The notes under the pieces were generated by a model. That model searched no databases, was not told where the DNA came from, and was given only the letters and a program-made list of their open reading frames with translations. Shown here piece by piece: positions 11,301 through 23,522 of a stretch of 64,000 nucleotides of DNA. Origin of the DNA: Tetraselmis striata (taxonomy: Eukaryota > Chlorophyta > Chlorodendrophyceae > Chlorodendrales > Chlorodendraceae); contig VCJN01003585.1 in the NCBI GenBank assembly GCA_006384855.1, positions 107,427 to 171,426 on the forward strand. Direction: 5' to 3'. A program made the translations under genes and the position numbers. Positions within the stretch are counted from its first letter, which is position 1. Each line of letters begins with the position of its first letter.

Positions 11301-14300
11301 CCGTACCTGCCGGGCACACGGAGCATGTCAGCAACGCGGTGGACCCCCCAGTGACGGGCGCCTGAGCATACAGGCGCAGTGCGGTGTGGTTGGGGCCATG
11401 CCAGCCGCATGACACGCTCACTCACAGCTTGACAATGCGGTCGCAGCCGTCGCATCTCATCATCAGCTCGATCTCCTTCTGGAAGGATGCCCTGAGCGCC
11501 GCCCCCCCGCCCTGCAGGTGGGCACCGGAGGGCATCAGGCGGTGCGGGTAACCCCTCACAGTGTGTGCCTCCTCGCCGCGTGCCGGGCACCGCACCTTGA
11601 AGGTACTGTTCGGCACCTTCACCGCTGCGGCGCCCCACTTGGGGCTCTCAATCCTCAGCACGCTGCCAAAGGCACCTGCCGGCAGTCATTGAGGGGGGGG
11701 GCACAGCGAGTACGCGTGCCGACTCGATATTAATAAGCACACTTCGAGGAAGACCCCGCCCTGCTCACCAGCGGTCACATGTAGACGAAACTATATCGGT
11801 CCTCATGATTATTTGGAAGTGGGGGGGGGGGGGGGGGGGGCACCTTCGCCGAGGCGCTCCACCACGTACGGCTTCACGTCGGCCGCCCAGTCCACCTCGG
11901 GGCACCCCGCGATTCCGCCGCCCCGGGAAACGGACAGGCCGCGGCGGAGCGGCGCCAGTGGGGGCGAGGCCGGCAGCGGCAGCAGGGGCAAACCGCCTGC
12001 CTCTCCAAGGCCCTGCGGGGACAGCCGCCACGGCGGGCCGCTGCTGCGCGGGGCTTTTGCACCAGGTGGGGGGGTGGCCTTGCCGGGGGTGCCGGAGACG
12101 ACCAACGCGAGACGCGCCAGCTGCAGCGAGAGCGAGATGGAGGTCGCCGCAAGCAGGCCTGGGGGGCCGCGGCGTGCTCAGTATCGAATCGCGGGGCGAA
12201 CGTTCAGCTCGCCAGTCTATTAAGATGCAAGTGCGGCAATTAGAATAGAATAGAAAGAGAATGGAAAATGTCTTGATAGCATGCGTTTTTTGAAAGAAAT
12301 CTGACAGATACATTTTTCGATTGCAAATTGATGTCACATAGCACTATTAAGGACATTGCTTGATTGTGTATTTCCAGTTCAGTCAGGAAATGTTTACGCA
12401 CATGGTTTTAAATAGATAGCAATACAGGATGAATGCAGACCGATGTACGGCGACGAGACCACGATAACGATTCCTACATAGGCAGTGTTAGTACGATGAG
12501 TACAGCGCGCATATAATATATCGTCCCGTAGCAGTAGCAGTAGCAGTAGCTGTACTCGAGTATCAAGGTTCATTACAAGCGGTTTGGGTGGCAATGCTAG
12601 CGGAAGGGTGGCAAAATTTAAACACGGCCAGGCACCGCCGTTTAAATTCATTGCCACCTATACACGCGGTAGTCATCATTAATTCCAAGGCAGACTTCTC
12701 CACACTACAGAACGGCGCGCCCTATAGGAACCCTTCTTATCAGCCTCAAATTGGGCTTGCATGCTACCTGTAAGAGCATTTGCTATAGATAGTTCCGCTA
12801 TAGTTTCGTCTACATCTGACCTCTGGCATGCACGATGATCTCTCTTTTTCAGTGCTCTTATTACCGTGCTGGCACCCTATCTTGAAGTTGGCTGCCTTTT
12901 ATTACTCGAGTAGTATCATATATGGAGGCGTGATTTCAAAACCATTTCTGTGCCATGAATGTCAGAGATTATTTGGTTGTCTAGCTAGCAGATATCATCA
13001 TCATTTATCAGCAACGTCAAAACATCCCCAGGAACCCGGCAGTGGATATTGCCCCCCGCCCCCCCCCCCCACCCCCCCCACCCCCCCGCCTCCTCCCCCC
13101 CACACACCCCCGCCCGGCGCCAGCAAACCTGGTGCTGCAGCCCAACCGGGGGCGCCCGAAGTTGTCACAAACTCAACAAGTCGGCACCCGTTTGTTTGTC
13201 GTTGCGAAGATCGTTCCTATACTCCAAATTCTAAGTCGTGGAAGCGGTGCTCGCTCGGCTGCTGAGTGGACCCTGCTCTCTGCCAAGCCGCCCTTCACAT
13301 TGAGCGCCTCCAATCTGTCCCTCAAAGTGAGGAGATTGAAATTGCAGGCCGAGTGTTGGAAAGCCGACCTCGCGGATGGCATCACGCTCGCTTACCGTCA
13401 CGCTTAAGAGGGTGAAGCAGCGGTGGAGATCATCGAATTGGCCTATCCGGACATGCAAGCTCAGCCGTTGCACTTGAGCATGTGCGACCGTGTTGACACC
13501 GGCGTACCGTCCCCAAAGTTCGCAAACACCCTTTGGACACCAAAGTGTGGTCAAACACGCGCTGTGTACCGGTTTGCTGTGACTATGCATAGCGGGGAAC
13601 GTCTGTTAGGTGTGTCCAGCGCATACCGGCACAGCGGACTGTGCGGGCACAGCCAAGCAGTGCTGCGATGTCCCGTATCGTCCGCGGCATGCCGGCGGAG
13701 GCAGCAGGAAGCATCGGGCGAGTCGGGCCAACTATCGGAACCCGCCACCTTATCACCGATCCGCGTGTCCTATTGGACGACCGCTGTCTTTGACAACGCG
13801 TACCGGTGCTCACCCTCCAGGCCTGCGTAGAGGCTTTTTGACCATGGCCGGCTCCCTCATGACCGGACTGTCCCTGGTGTCTAAAAGCCACGACAAGGCA
13901 AGCCGGTCTATGCGAGCATCCAGAATGCGGGGGGGGGGGGTAGCAGTGAGGTGAGCTCACCTTGAACTTCTGGTGGCGACGTGCACGCTTTCACTTTGAG
14001 TGGCCCCGCCCCGCTTGGGGACGCGTTGCCTGCGCCACAGAGCCGACGACAACAACAGTAGTCGGTCAATCTGCGATCAACCCCAGCGCGGCTCGGCGTA
14101 CTTTTGACGCACAGCAGCTTACGGGGGGTGGCGGGGGGTGGTCAGCCTGGCACAGGGCGCGGCCAGACTGGCACCTGCGGAGGTGAAAGCGCTGGCGTCG
14201 CTCTGCCAGCTGGGCACCGCGCGGCTGCTGACAGACAGCGCCCGCCGCAGCCCCGGCGCTGACCCGTGCTGCCCCCCACCGGCGCCGCTCCGAGTTGCGC

Positions 14301-15046
14301 GGCGTCGACTGCGGACCCACAGCCCAAAAAGAAGCACCGCGAGCAGCGCTGCCACGCCGCCCAGGATGGCCGCCAGCAGCACCGCTAGATCTGGCGCGCC
14401 CTGCCCTGCGCTGCGCTGCCCTCCAAGGTGTGCTGGCAGTGGTGGCAGCTTTGCGTCATCGCCCTCCCTTTGCAAGGGCTTTCTCTCCCCGTTGATCTCG
14501 CCTGTGTGGTCCGCAGGAAGAACCGGCAGCCCGCCGTCCCCGCCTCCCACCCCGCTGTTGCCACCGCCGCCCACCTCCTCTCCCTCCTCTTCTTCCTCAC
14601 ACGGGGGCAGCTGCCCATGCAGCCGCTCCCCGGCGTTGCCGCAGCTGCGGCCGAGAAGGGTGTGGCCCACCTCGGCCAGGCAACCCCAGGCAAAGCCGTC
14701 ATAGCGACCGCAGAGCCCCGCATTTCCGGCCAGCGCCCTGGTGGGCGGCGGAAGCAGTGTTAGCCAGCCTTGGTACCGCTACGCCTGCAGCGGTAGGCCC
14801 ACCGCTTCCCCTGATGGAGGAGGTTCCGCTGCATATCACGCGAAAATACCGAAGCGCTGCGTGCTGGGATTCCGTGCTGGTTGTGTGCCTGTATGGTGTA
14901 ATAATGGTAGGATTAATGTGGGGAGCACCTGCCAATATGTATACACATGTATATATATGTATATATGTGTACATGTATATATATGTACATATTTGTATAT
15001 ACATATATACATGTACACACACACAGACACAGACACAGACACATAC

Positions 15047-15104
<58 letters not shown>

Positions 15105-17322
15105 TATATGTATGTATATGTACATGTAAATGCATGTACATATATGAATGTATATGTGCGTGTATGTATGTGCTCTTGCAGGGTGTTAATGTTTGTGAGT
15201 CTGCTTAAGTCACACAGAGCTGAAGCGAGGGCTAGATGGAAGGTCATGTTTCGGTGGTAAATGAACACCGACACGCTGCCCCAGAGGAAGCTACTTATAA
15301 GCTGTCTATTTAGGGTATTGGAATTCATTTATTGGCTATCGACAAGGTGCGCAACCATGATGGAAGATATACCCACGTGGTTGCAGCGCTCTTATCCTAT
15401 CTGAGTCTGCAGTCTTTGTCCCTGTCTTTGTATGACATTAAGCATCGGTATGTCTGCCGAGCATGCACGGCACTTATGGGGGCGTGGCAAGTGCGCAACA
15501 AGGCTGGCGTCCCAAGCTGCCTTGTTGTTTAGAACGTGGTTTATGCAGGTTGCTTATACATACGGTGTATCTATACACATTGCATGCATACTGTACATCC
15601 ACCGGTAGCAGACCGATGTGGACACAACACCAAGGAAGAGACTCCACGATAAGCCCTCAAGTGTAAAAGCAAGGTTGGGTAATGTGATCAGCGCATACAT
15701 GTTCAGGAAGAGATTCGTTATTCCCGATAACCCTCAGGTAGCAGTATTATGGGGCTCGATTGAAGTGGGGGCGGGGGGGGGGGGGGCGGGGGGAGCTCAC
15801 AGCTCTTCGAAGCGGATGCTGGCCCAGCTGGCAGGAATGGAGCCATCCAGGTTGTTTCTGTCCACGCTGAGGTGGACAGTTAGCCCCTCCCACCCGAGCG
15901 CCCACTCTGGCGGCAGCGTCCCTACTAGCTGGTTGCGTTCCAGCTTGCTGCGGGCCCCACAGAGGCGGAGGGAGGTTAGCTGCAGGACAGATAGGGGTCT
16001 CTGGGTGGGAAAGATGAATTCAGTGACCTCGCTCTCATCACCCGCTCGGATTGTTTGGGGGGGGGGGGGGCGGGCGTACAGATCAAGCTCGTCGACCCGG
16101 CTGCCTAGGCTGCTCCACTCGGGAGGGAGTGTCCCCGTGAAGTGGTTCTGTCGTAGGTATAGGTCCGTCGTGAAAAGGAGGCTGCTAAACGCCACCGGCA
16201 GCGTCCCCACCAGCCCCATGCCCCGCAGGTCACTGCGCAGCGTGCCGCCGCAGGTGGTCAGCCCCGGGGCGTGCTGGGCAGTAGCTGTCATGATCGGGGC
16301 ACACAGCAACACTCGTCAGGGCGGTCACATCTTCTCGGCGTGCTGCGGCCCCCGCTCGCAGCGCGTCACTCCGCGCGCGTCGTCGTATCCGATGTCCTCT
16401 TGCCAGTTGCAGATGTCCTCCGCGGCATCCCACCTGCATCACAAAACAGAATTAAACATTTGCCCATATTCAGACAGATAAGGTGCACAAAGTGCACATC
16501 TATCTGACATATCACAGCACCATCTCCGCTTCGATTATTTGAACCCTGCTTTCAGTCCTATCATCACAGATGTGCCGATAAAGACTGCATATTTAACATA
16601 ATACAACAATATAACTACACCAATATTAGACACTCCAGGAAGACCCGCCTCCCCAGCGGACCGACCATTGCCACTGCGCAATTACACGAGGGCGGTCGCC
16701 ACAGCATGTTCCATCCTGCGCATAACAAGATAGGGGGGGTTATCTCGCTGAGAACGGCGCCGCCATCCGATGCACACCAGATGGTAAGGCACAGAGGTGT
16801 GCTAATACGCGAAGCGTAAATGGTTGTGTGATGTGTCACTTTGTGCATGTTCTGCATGTATGAACAAGTGCAAATGATTTATATTGTTATGTGTTGAGTA
16901 TATCGCTTTAATACATCCCGGAGTCGTTCCCAAATCCCAGCAGATGCGCGAATCATTTGGATTGGGTGTTGTCAAATTAATACCCCGTTATATTTTATCA
17001 AAGTAAGCGTACACTTCCCTCAACTTACATCCCAAAATGTGGGCGGAGGAGGGCTGTGAGAGTGGTGCGCTTGGCGAGATGGGGCGTGCGGTGACGTTGG
17101 CGGGGCTCACTTCCGGAAGATGGGGCCATCTGCGCAGCCCAGGCTAGTGCAGTTCTGGGGGAGAGTGGCCTTGAAAGCTAGCAGGGTGTCCCGGTCAGTG
17201 TCTCGCGCTCCCGGCAGCCCGGCGCCCTGCAGCAGCTCGCGGCGCCCCCCCCAGCCTGAGCGCAGGGCGCCATTCCGCGGCAGGAACTGGAGAAGCATGA
17301 GCAGCCCTAGAAGCCGAGGCAT
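8317..17322 (-). CDS. Leucine-rich-repeat receptor-like protein kinase
   Basis: Thirteen exons, 5' to 3': 17322-17111, 16433-16370, 16273-16080, 15947-15801, 14737-14175, 12158-11844, 11675-11426, 11306-11220, 10368-10226, 10086-10001, 9798-9757, 9359-9276, 8457-8317. They sum to 2,328 nt (775 aa) and every intron phase agrees. Residues 1-20 form a signal peptide ([18 protein letters not shown]). Residues 45-92 look like a plant LRR N-terminal cap ([16 protein letters not shown]). LRRs follow ([40 protein letters not shown]), then the plant-type C-cap motif GNAGLCG...LPPC, one span near 322-346 and the stop-transfer VRSRRR. The TKL kinase has GEGAFGSV, Lys518, Glu566, HRDLKPAN (641-648), DFG (661-663) and APE (688-690). 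It should act at the cell surface; the ligand is unknown. The exon 2/3 junction is the weakest, since a GVTRC reading is possible instead. The last exon might splice at CHE/GTGAGG rather than stop at VRRL. Confidence 0.88.
8884..9275. repeat. G-rich hexamer minisatellite in kinase intron
   Basis: Imperfect GGGGAT, GGGGTG and GGGAAT units fill most of the intron between the last two exons of the LRR kinase, with a G19 run near 9069-9087. On the kinase sense strand this is C-rich. It is telomere-like only in being G-rich; the units do not match TTTAGGG or TTAGGG. Confidence 0.85.
10665..10935. mobile_element. Foldback (MITE-like) element with long inverted ends
   Basis: The two ends are imperfect inverted copies of about 90 bp. 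The left end carries GGTTGCATGCAAGCCCAACT followed by CGAGGCTTA (10714-10752). The right end carries the reverse complement, read as TAAGCCTCC...GGGCTTGCATGCAACCC (10845-10872). Outside these, both ends contain a match to GACGAAACTATAGC. There is no coding capacity. It sits in the intron between exons 8 and 9 of the LRR kinase. Related copies lie at 12690-12840 and 46600-46745. Confidence 0.75.
12215..12400 (-). repeat. Dispersed AT-rich repeat, copy 1
   Basis: Read on the minus strand it contains the words translating as [10 protein letters not shown]. The region 28480-28640 (plus strand) carries a related copy with NCPTCILIDW in the same frame and similar flanking sequence. It lies in the large intron between exons 5 and 6 of the LRR kinase. 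The function is unknown. Confidence 0.5.
12580..12840. mobile_element. MITE-like repeat and hairpin in kinase intron
   Basis: 12690-12840 shares TTGGGCTTGCATGC, TTTGCTATAG, TAGTTTCGTCTACAT and CTGGCATGCA with the foldback element at 10665-10935, and a truncated copy near 46600 holds the same words inverted. The adjacent 12607-12660 can fold by itself: GGTGGCAAAATTTAAAC is followed by GTTTAAATTCATTGCCACC. The copy is incomplete compared with the one at 10665. Confidence 0.6.
14939..15160. repeat. TA/TG microsatellite
   Basis: Runs of (TA)n, (TATG)n and (CA)n dominate, with the purest TA run at about 15048-15101. It lies in the intron between LRR exon 4 and the membrane-span exon of the receptor kinase. 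The open frames through it are simple-repeat translations and are not genes. Confidence 0.95.
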
Positions 17323-19220
17323 CAATCGGCGACGCGGGAGGCGGATCCGTTGGCGGCGATTGCTGGTCGTCCGCTGTGTTAGGTTTGGAAGGCGGCAGTT
17401 CGATCGCCCCGTAGCGTGTCGAGTCAGGGTGCGTCCGCCGGTTGGGACGCGCGACGACATTCCGAAACACGCCATCCGCTTGGTCGCGCACGGCAGCCGG
17501 TAGTCGCTACAGCTCCTCCTTTCGGGGAGGCGGAGTTCTGCTGCCGTCGATTGGCGGTCGTAGGGCAAAGATGCCCTGCGCTGAGCCCCCGTCGTGACGG
17601 TGTATTGCTCTTATTCCGACTCGCTAGCTACAGGTGGAGTCACCACTGCAGCAGGTAATGGTAGTGGGATGGCGACGAAATGGACTCGACGTATAATAAA
17701 CTCAGCACTACTGGTACTGTACCAACCGGTACTCGTCGCGTCGTTGCCGCCGCGATCGTCATCGTTCGCCGCGTTACATTATTCCCAGCAGACTCTGCAA
17801 TCGTACCCGTACCCGTAGCGCTACTGGTTTTCTTTCGTCATCGCGCCGCGCGCAGCCGCGCCAGCACGCCGACGGGCGGACGACCGCGAGCAGGTAAACC
17901 CTGCTACGATCGTACCGGTACAGGACTGTTGATGGCACGCACCGCCACTGAATAAACCTTGCAACACCAAAAGTATGCGGGTACTGACCGGGTACTCGTG
18001 TAAACTACATCAAATCAATCGCGATCTTGTTGTGTCAAATGTCACAGCTAAATCAGTTCATGTATTTAGATCAAGAACTACCATTATTTTGTCGCTTTAG
18101 GCCGAAATACGTAGCCAGCTAGAATACGATATCGATGCGAAAAGGATTAGTAAAAATACCCGGCACTGACCACGAAAGGCCCGCCCTACCCGTTTGGGCG
18201 TCGGCCCATTCGAGTAATGCGAGTTGGATTAAGGATGCGAAAAGGATTAAGGATTAGTAGTGGCCAAAAAACAGGAAATCAGGAGCACGGTTGTTTACTT
18301 TCCATGCGATAAGGATTAGTAGTGGCCAAAACATCAGATATACTATTATATATTATGGTTAGTGACTATTATATACAAAAAATGTAGTAGCCTCTACATA
18401 TGTACGGGTACCCTAAAACCATTAAGTACCTTTCACAGTTGAAGTTAGTTCTGTTTGTGGTGCGCTTTTGTGAAAGCCCTTATGTAATTAAGTAATTAAG
18501 TACCGTAAGGTCGAGCAGCATAAATCCGTAATTATACAAGTATTGACCCGGCTGCTCTCGTCATCAGGCAGCTTTGTGTTATTCATATTGGACATGCACG
18601 GTGAGGATGCCGTGCTAGTGTGCTGCGAGTGGCCATACAGTACTACTCGTAAATCCTAAACGCGTTGGAGAATAAATACGGTAGTACGACGACATATATG
18701 AATATAAAATCATAACTGCTCGCGGCACCGACACCTGTCGTAGGATTATTACATTCGTAAGGCAGTACAGTATACAGTACACATACTGGGGGAAGCGGGC
18801 ACGCAGGCGCCGCATGTCGGTATGTCACATGGATCTCCGCGGCCATGCATACAGACCACATGATTGAAGAAACATAACGAATCAATTACATCAAAATCCC
18901 TGGGGGAGGTACAACATGTGAACATGCCAGGATGTCTCATATCGAGCCGAATACCATCATGGTGGCATTCCATGACACGGTAGTTTTTTGTACAATCAAA
19001 CGAGCGACCCCTCAGCACACGCACCCACCCACGCCCAACACACCCACGTACCGTGCGGGGTAGCACCTACTTACTCATAATCACATAGGTACGATTGCAT
19101 GCCACACCGGTGCGCGTGTTGCCACTGATGTCGTGCCGTAGTTGTTTGCAGCGCGGCATCCCCTCCCCCTCGCCGCAAATAGTACGCAACGATGCAAGCA
19201 CCGGCAAATCTGGCCACATA
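17323..19220. other. Upstream region of the LRR kinase, no gene seen
   Basis: Upstream of the predicted start codon at 17322, GC-rich sequence runs to about 17950, where 5' UTR and promoter would lie. No promoter motif is clear enough to call. Beyond it the DNA becomes AT-rich, with short direct repeats containing AAGGATTAGTAGTGGCCAAAA near 18260 and 18310 and the related GCGAAAAGGATTAGTAAAAA near 18136. Small open frames here look like chance. Confidence 0.5.
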
Positions 19221-19237
19221 CTGCGCGCACACACTCT

Positions 19238-19251
19238 CACACGCACGCACG

Positions 19252-19299
<48 letters not shown>

Positions 19300-19315
19300 C
19301 ATACACATACACGCC
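19238..19315. repeat. CA microsatellite
   Basis: A (CA)n run with CACG and CATA interruptions. The open frames of His/Thr or Cys/Val repeats across it are translations of the repeat and have no coding support. Confidence 0.95.
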
Positions 19316-19329
19316 AACATGTATTGAAG

Positions 19330-21640
19330 CCAGCATGTCGGCGCCCGCCACTACCTGGCAACGGCCCAGCAGGAGCGGGGGGTCTTGGGTGCGGCAAGCC
19401 ATACGGCACCACCCCCACCTCCACGGGGTGATTGTTGTTAACCCCTAAAACCCGTGCCCGCCTGGGTGTGCTGGCACATGGCTGAGCGGGGTGGTCAGCT
19501 GTGGCGAGTCCTCGGATCGTGCGATAACCGGAGGCCTACGTCGGGCTTTTCAAATAATACTCGTGGTCCCGGTAGCGCATGTTGGCGCCGCTCGGCAGCG
19601 CCATGTACGGGGCTGCTAGAAATAATTCATGTACGACCTCGGATGTGCGTCAATCTCTCCGAGATCAGCCTACGGGTGGGAAAACGGGGTACGTACAACT
19701 CGACGGTCGGGGGCAGCCTATACTCGCGGGGGTTGTTCAAAATTGAAATTGATTACAACGTGCTAGTCTGCTGCTCTCCACCGCCCAGACTGAGTTGCTC
19801 AAGGCATGCCATCTCTAATCATAGTAGCGACCACATATAGTGTAATTACAGCTCAGGCTTCCACCCCATCCATCCTCTTTCGTTTCCAAGCCCCGGCTCC
19901 TTCCATCACGTGATCAATAGCTGTGCAATTTATTTTCGGATAGCTACGGGTAGTCGTCAGTACGAGCGACTACCGCTAATTGGCCGTACACGGATTACGA
20001 ATACATAACTCGCCCCACCCCCGAAGAGGGTTTCCCGTACATTTGCAATGCACCGGCACATCGCAATCTTCGGTCGTCGTGCGTTTTGGCTCCACCTACC
20101 GCCATCGCTGAAATATCCCGCAGGTCGCGGCAGTGATCGCCCCACAACGCTGGATGTGGCGGTCCGCCGGCCTCGGCCGCGGTCCGCCGATAATATCTCC
20201 ATCTCGCCCGCCTAAGCTCTTGCGGTAGGATCCCCAAGGGGTTTGGAGGGGGAAAGGCGGGCACCCCCCCCCCCCCCCCCCCCGCCCCCGTCCGCGTGTC
20301 GTCGCTCCGTGGTCGACAGGCCGGTCCTGCTCGCCCGCGCGCCGCTCGCCCCCGCAGCGCGCCTAATCGTTGTAGCCGCCCGTCCAAGGTCAGACCGAGC
20401 TGACCGCCAGCTGACAACTCCCGCTGCATGGCTGCGACTCCCTCAGGGCACCCCGGCTCCTGTCTCTTGGCCCCTGAGTCGCTGCCACGCCCGGCCTCTC
20501 CGGCCATGAACGCCCGCCCCGCCTTTACGTGCCGGGCTCTTGTCTCCTCGCACTCGCCGCCCTCGCCCGTTCTCACGGGACGGCTGAGGGCTTCCCAGGT
20601 GTTCCGAGCGGGTCGGCCGCAGGGCACCGCCGAACACTCCGCTATACTAGGCCGGGATTCGAGTGATTCACAGGTGGAACACATACGGGTGGGGGTCGCC
20701 AGATCTTATGCAGGTCGATCGCGGGTAGTACCGAGGTACGAGAACACGATTTCATTTCGAACATCCCTCGTGAGTAGGCTGCCCCCGTGAGAGTCGTACA
20801 TACTCCCCTCCCCACCCGTAGGCGGATCTCGGAGAGGCCGACAAGGCCCAGGTCGTACATGAATTGTTTTTAGCAGCCCCCCGTATTGGGCCGCTGCCCG
20901 GCGGCGCTAGCAGGCGCTACCGGGACTACGAGTATTATTTAAAACGCCCCCCGTAGGGCTCCCCGGTCGTCGCAGGATCCAAGGACCCGCCCCAACCGGC
21001 CACCTCGGCCCCCTGCCGCACCCAGCCGGGTACGGGTCTTTGGGGTTACCAGCGCCCATCACGTGGAGGTGGGGGTGGTGCCGCCGGGCATGCCGGACCC
21101 ATGATCCTCCGCTCCTGGTGGGCCGTTGCATGGCGGCGGGCGCCGAGGGTTGTTCAAAATAAATTGTGTTGTCGTAGTTTGGTGCGACCCGCCAAGTACG
21201 AGGGGCGTTACAACACTTGGCACAGCCTTACACGGCGGCGGTTGTAAGAAATACAATCGTGCGCGGGGCCCAAGAAGTCGCCCTTGGGCGGTGACCTCGG
21301 CCAAGAGCGTGGGCGGGTGACTGCCGCGTGTGGGACGACCCGGCACTGACTAGTGTGCGGCACAAGATCGGAGAGCATACGGACAGCGGTGCAAGGGGGG
21401 TGTTTTTCCCGCCTTCACCTCCGGACTCCGAGGACGTCCGGGGACACCGTATGCAGCACCTCGAGGCGGGGGCTGATTTCAGAAGCGAGACGGCCAAGCG
21501 GCCTCGCCGCTTGGCCGTGGCCGGTGGAGCGCAGCATTGGAGCAAGCTGCGACTTCCGGGGGAGAATAAACGGCGGAAGCATGCGCATATCCGGCGTGGT
21601 CACGCGTGATCACGGGTTTTCTCGGCCGGACTAGCGTGTA
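19330..21640. repeat. Complex repeat block with inverted copies
   Basis: The segment 19330-19760 is repeated in inverse orientation at about 20640-21140. Shared words include TACGGGTGGG, CTCCGAGATC, AATACTCGT, GGTCCCGGTAGCGC and CACCACCCCCACCTCCACG. The adjoining 21120-21640 has further copies in inverse orientation at about 24120-24500 and 49090-49430; GACTTCCGGGGGAGAATAAA near 21550 matches the reverse complement of GTTTATTATCCCCCGGAAGTC near 49164. No protein domain is visible in any copy. A poly-C tract sits at 20265-20283. I read the block as nested or rearranged non-autonomous elements. Confidence 0.6.
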
Positions 21641-21759
21641 CAGGCTGGCGCCCCTCAGCGAGCGCAGTAAACACCCGTATGACTCACGTGTAGTGCACCG
21701 TAACCCTGATGCAAATCAGTACATGTACCGCAATATAGCCACGTGGCCTAGATAGGCCC

Positions 21760-22680
21760 CGCCCTACGCGCTTCAATTACCGGACCCTATGCGGGTTGGT
21801 CCGGGCCGGGCCTTACATGATGATAGGTAAAGACAGCTTGTGAAGCAGACGAAAACTTGATTCGGTTGTAACAAATTTCAACTTCAAATCTAAAGCCATG
21901 TCGTGGCTTCATGTACATGCCTCTAGCACTCTTATTCCCACCGGTGCAGCAATGTGCACAGTAACCGGCACGTACATCAGTTATATTGGCGTCTAGACCA
22001 ACTTCATGAAACACATACATACCGTCATACCAAAGCTCAGTTGCAAGTCTGACGCTGCGTCCCCATGGGCCGAGTTTAGTAGGTAACATCCAGTTGGAAT
22101 AACACTGAATTGCACAGCAATTGCACAGTGTTTGCATGCAATTGTCCATAGGAATTAGCGCAACCCTGCCATGCATGCTTGATAAGATCATCGTACTTTG
22201 GCCCGGACTGCTGGGTGCGGCGCATTTCTTCCAATAACTCGCATTCTCCGTAGTGACTTGGCACCGAGGCGGTGTGTTATTATAAGTGCCGTTTATCAAT
22301 ATCGGTATCATCTTGCCCTCTGTCGGTAGACACGAAGGGGGACAGGGAGAGAGGGGGCGGTAGGGGGGCAGGGAGAGGGCGGGGGAGAGGGAGAGCTATC
22401 AAGAAGCGACCGCGGCGATATGCCGCGTCGGTTTGGAATGACGTTGCTACACTAGTAGAAGCATGAGGAATGTCCGCCAAAGAGTAATAGGGTACGGGTA
22501 GGTTCGGTAGGGGGATTGCAAAAAACAAGAAGGAAAATGCAAAGGACGCGGGTTCCGCCCATTAGATGAGGGGCCCGGCCTTCTGAGGGTTGCACGCTAC
22601 GCATTATTGAATATTCGTGGACCTTATGCGGGTTCGTGCCGCTGGGCCATAAGACAGCCAACATGTGAAGCATCAAAGAC
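21760..22680. repeat. Dispersed repeats, two families
   Basis: 21760-21820 and 22570-22660 share a block with GGACC..ATGCGGGTT(C/G)GT and GGGCC.TA, also present at 6560-6640 and inverted near 48530 and 50480. 21843-21900 holds the reverse complement of GAAATTTGTTACAACCGAATC, also found near 23876 and 48459. A minus-strand open frame of 174 codons (21787-22311) spans this block. It has no domain I recognise and its start is doubtful. Confidence 0.5.
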
Positions 22681-22835
22681 TACACGGGAACAAAGTTGTG
22701 GGATGAATTTCAATTTCAGTTTCAATTTCCTACCGGTCGTGGTAGGAGGCATGCTCTGCTACACCCCGCCCTTGAGACGGTGAAGCTGGTGGGGATGGTG
22801 AGCGGCGGCGGCGGCGAGGAGCCGCGAGCGGCCGC

Positions 22836-23102
22836 ATGACCGGCGGCGCATGCGGCGAAGGCTCGCCAGCCCAGACAATGCGCAGGGCAGTTGGCTGCGC
22901 GGTGTCGGGGTTAACTGGCCTCGGCACATATGATATAGAGGGGGAGGCGCCGGAGGGCCGACACTGGCCCTCCCCAACGGAGATACGGGTGGAGAGGGCG
23001 CTGGCTAGGAAGGAAGCCAAGGCGGCGAAGGCGGCGGCCAGCAAATTTTGTCCGTCTGGCCAGACACGGGCACTACAGGGGCTGGCAGATGCAGCCCGGT
23101 AG
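22836..23102 (+). CDS. Small GC-rich open frame, doubtful gene fragment
   Basis: An 88-codon frame with an ATG start lies in a GC-rich island within AT-rich repeats. Its second half (PSPTEIRVERALARKEAKAA) is helical and charged, unlike the simple-repeat frames nearby. There are no splice partners and no family match. It could be a stray exon, a captured gene fragment or chance. Confidence 0.15.
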   Translation: MTGGACGEGSPAQTMRRAVGCAVSGLTGLGTYDIEGEAPEGRHWPSPTEIRVERALARKEAKAAKAAASKFCPSGQTRALQGLADAAR

Positions 23103-23119
23103 AGGATGCGGGAGCTTAC

Positions 23120-23489
23120 TAAAAGGGGTTCATGATGATTGGTTCATGCCGGGTATATGCTGAGTATATCGTTGCTAGGTTGGATGTTGTCATGCAACGA
23201 AGAGCAAGGGCGGAGCGGATAGGACCCCTCCGCGCTAAGGGCCGTTATGTAGCAGATGTTGCATGTCGGGTTTGGTGGATGCTAGGTGAAGCTACAAGCG
23301 GGATTTAATTGCGACAGTCGTATCCGGCATGATGACATACACGGCGTATTTCGCGGAAGTTCAACGCACCAGAAAGATCCCTCGGGGGCAAGATCGGCTG
23401 CATTATCTCCTGACTTTCTCAAGGCATCCGTTACCGGCGGCCCACACCATCCCACCGCGCCCCACCCAGCCTACCCAACCATCTCCCAT

Positions 23490-23522
<33 letters not shown>

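Noticed and set aside
13200..13960. Open frames on both strands within the LRR kinase intron, one with a helix-turn-helix-like stretch
   Set aside because: The frames are short and in conflict. The stretch [17 protein letters not shown] is suggestive of a transposase but is not enough alone.
21787..22311. 174-codon minus-strand open frame with some Cys and His
   Set aside because: It lies across dispersed repeats and has no recognisable family. The Cys and His are not in a regular zinc-binding pattern.
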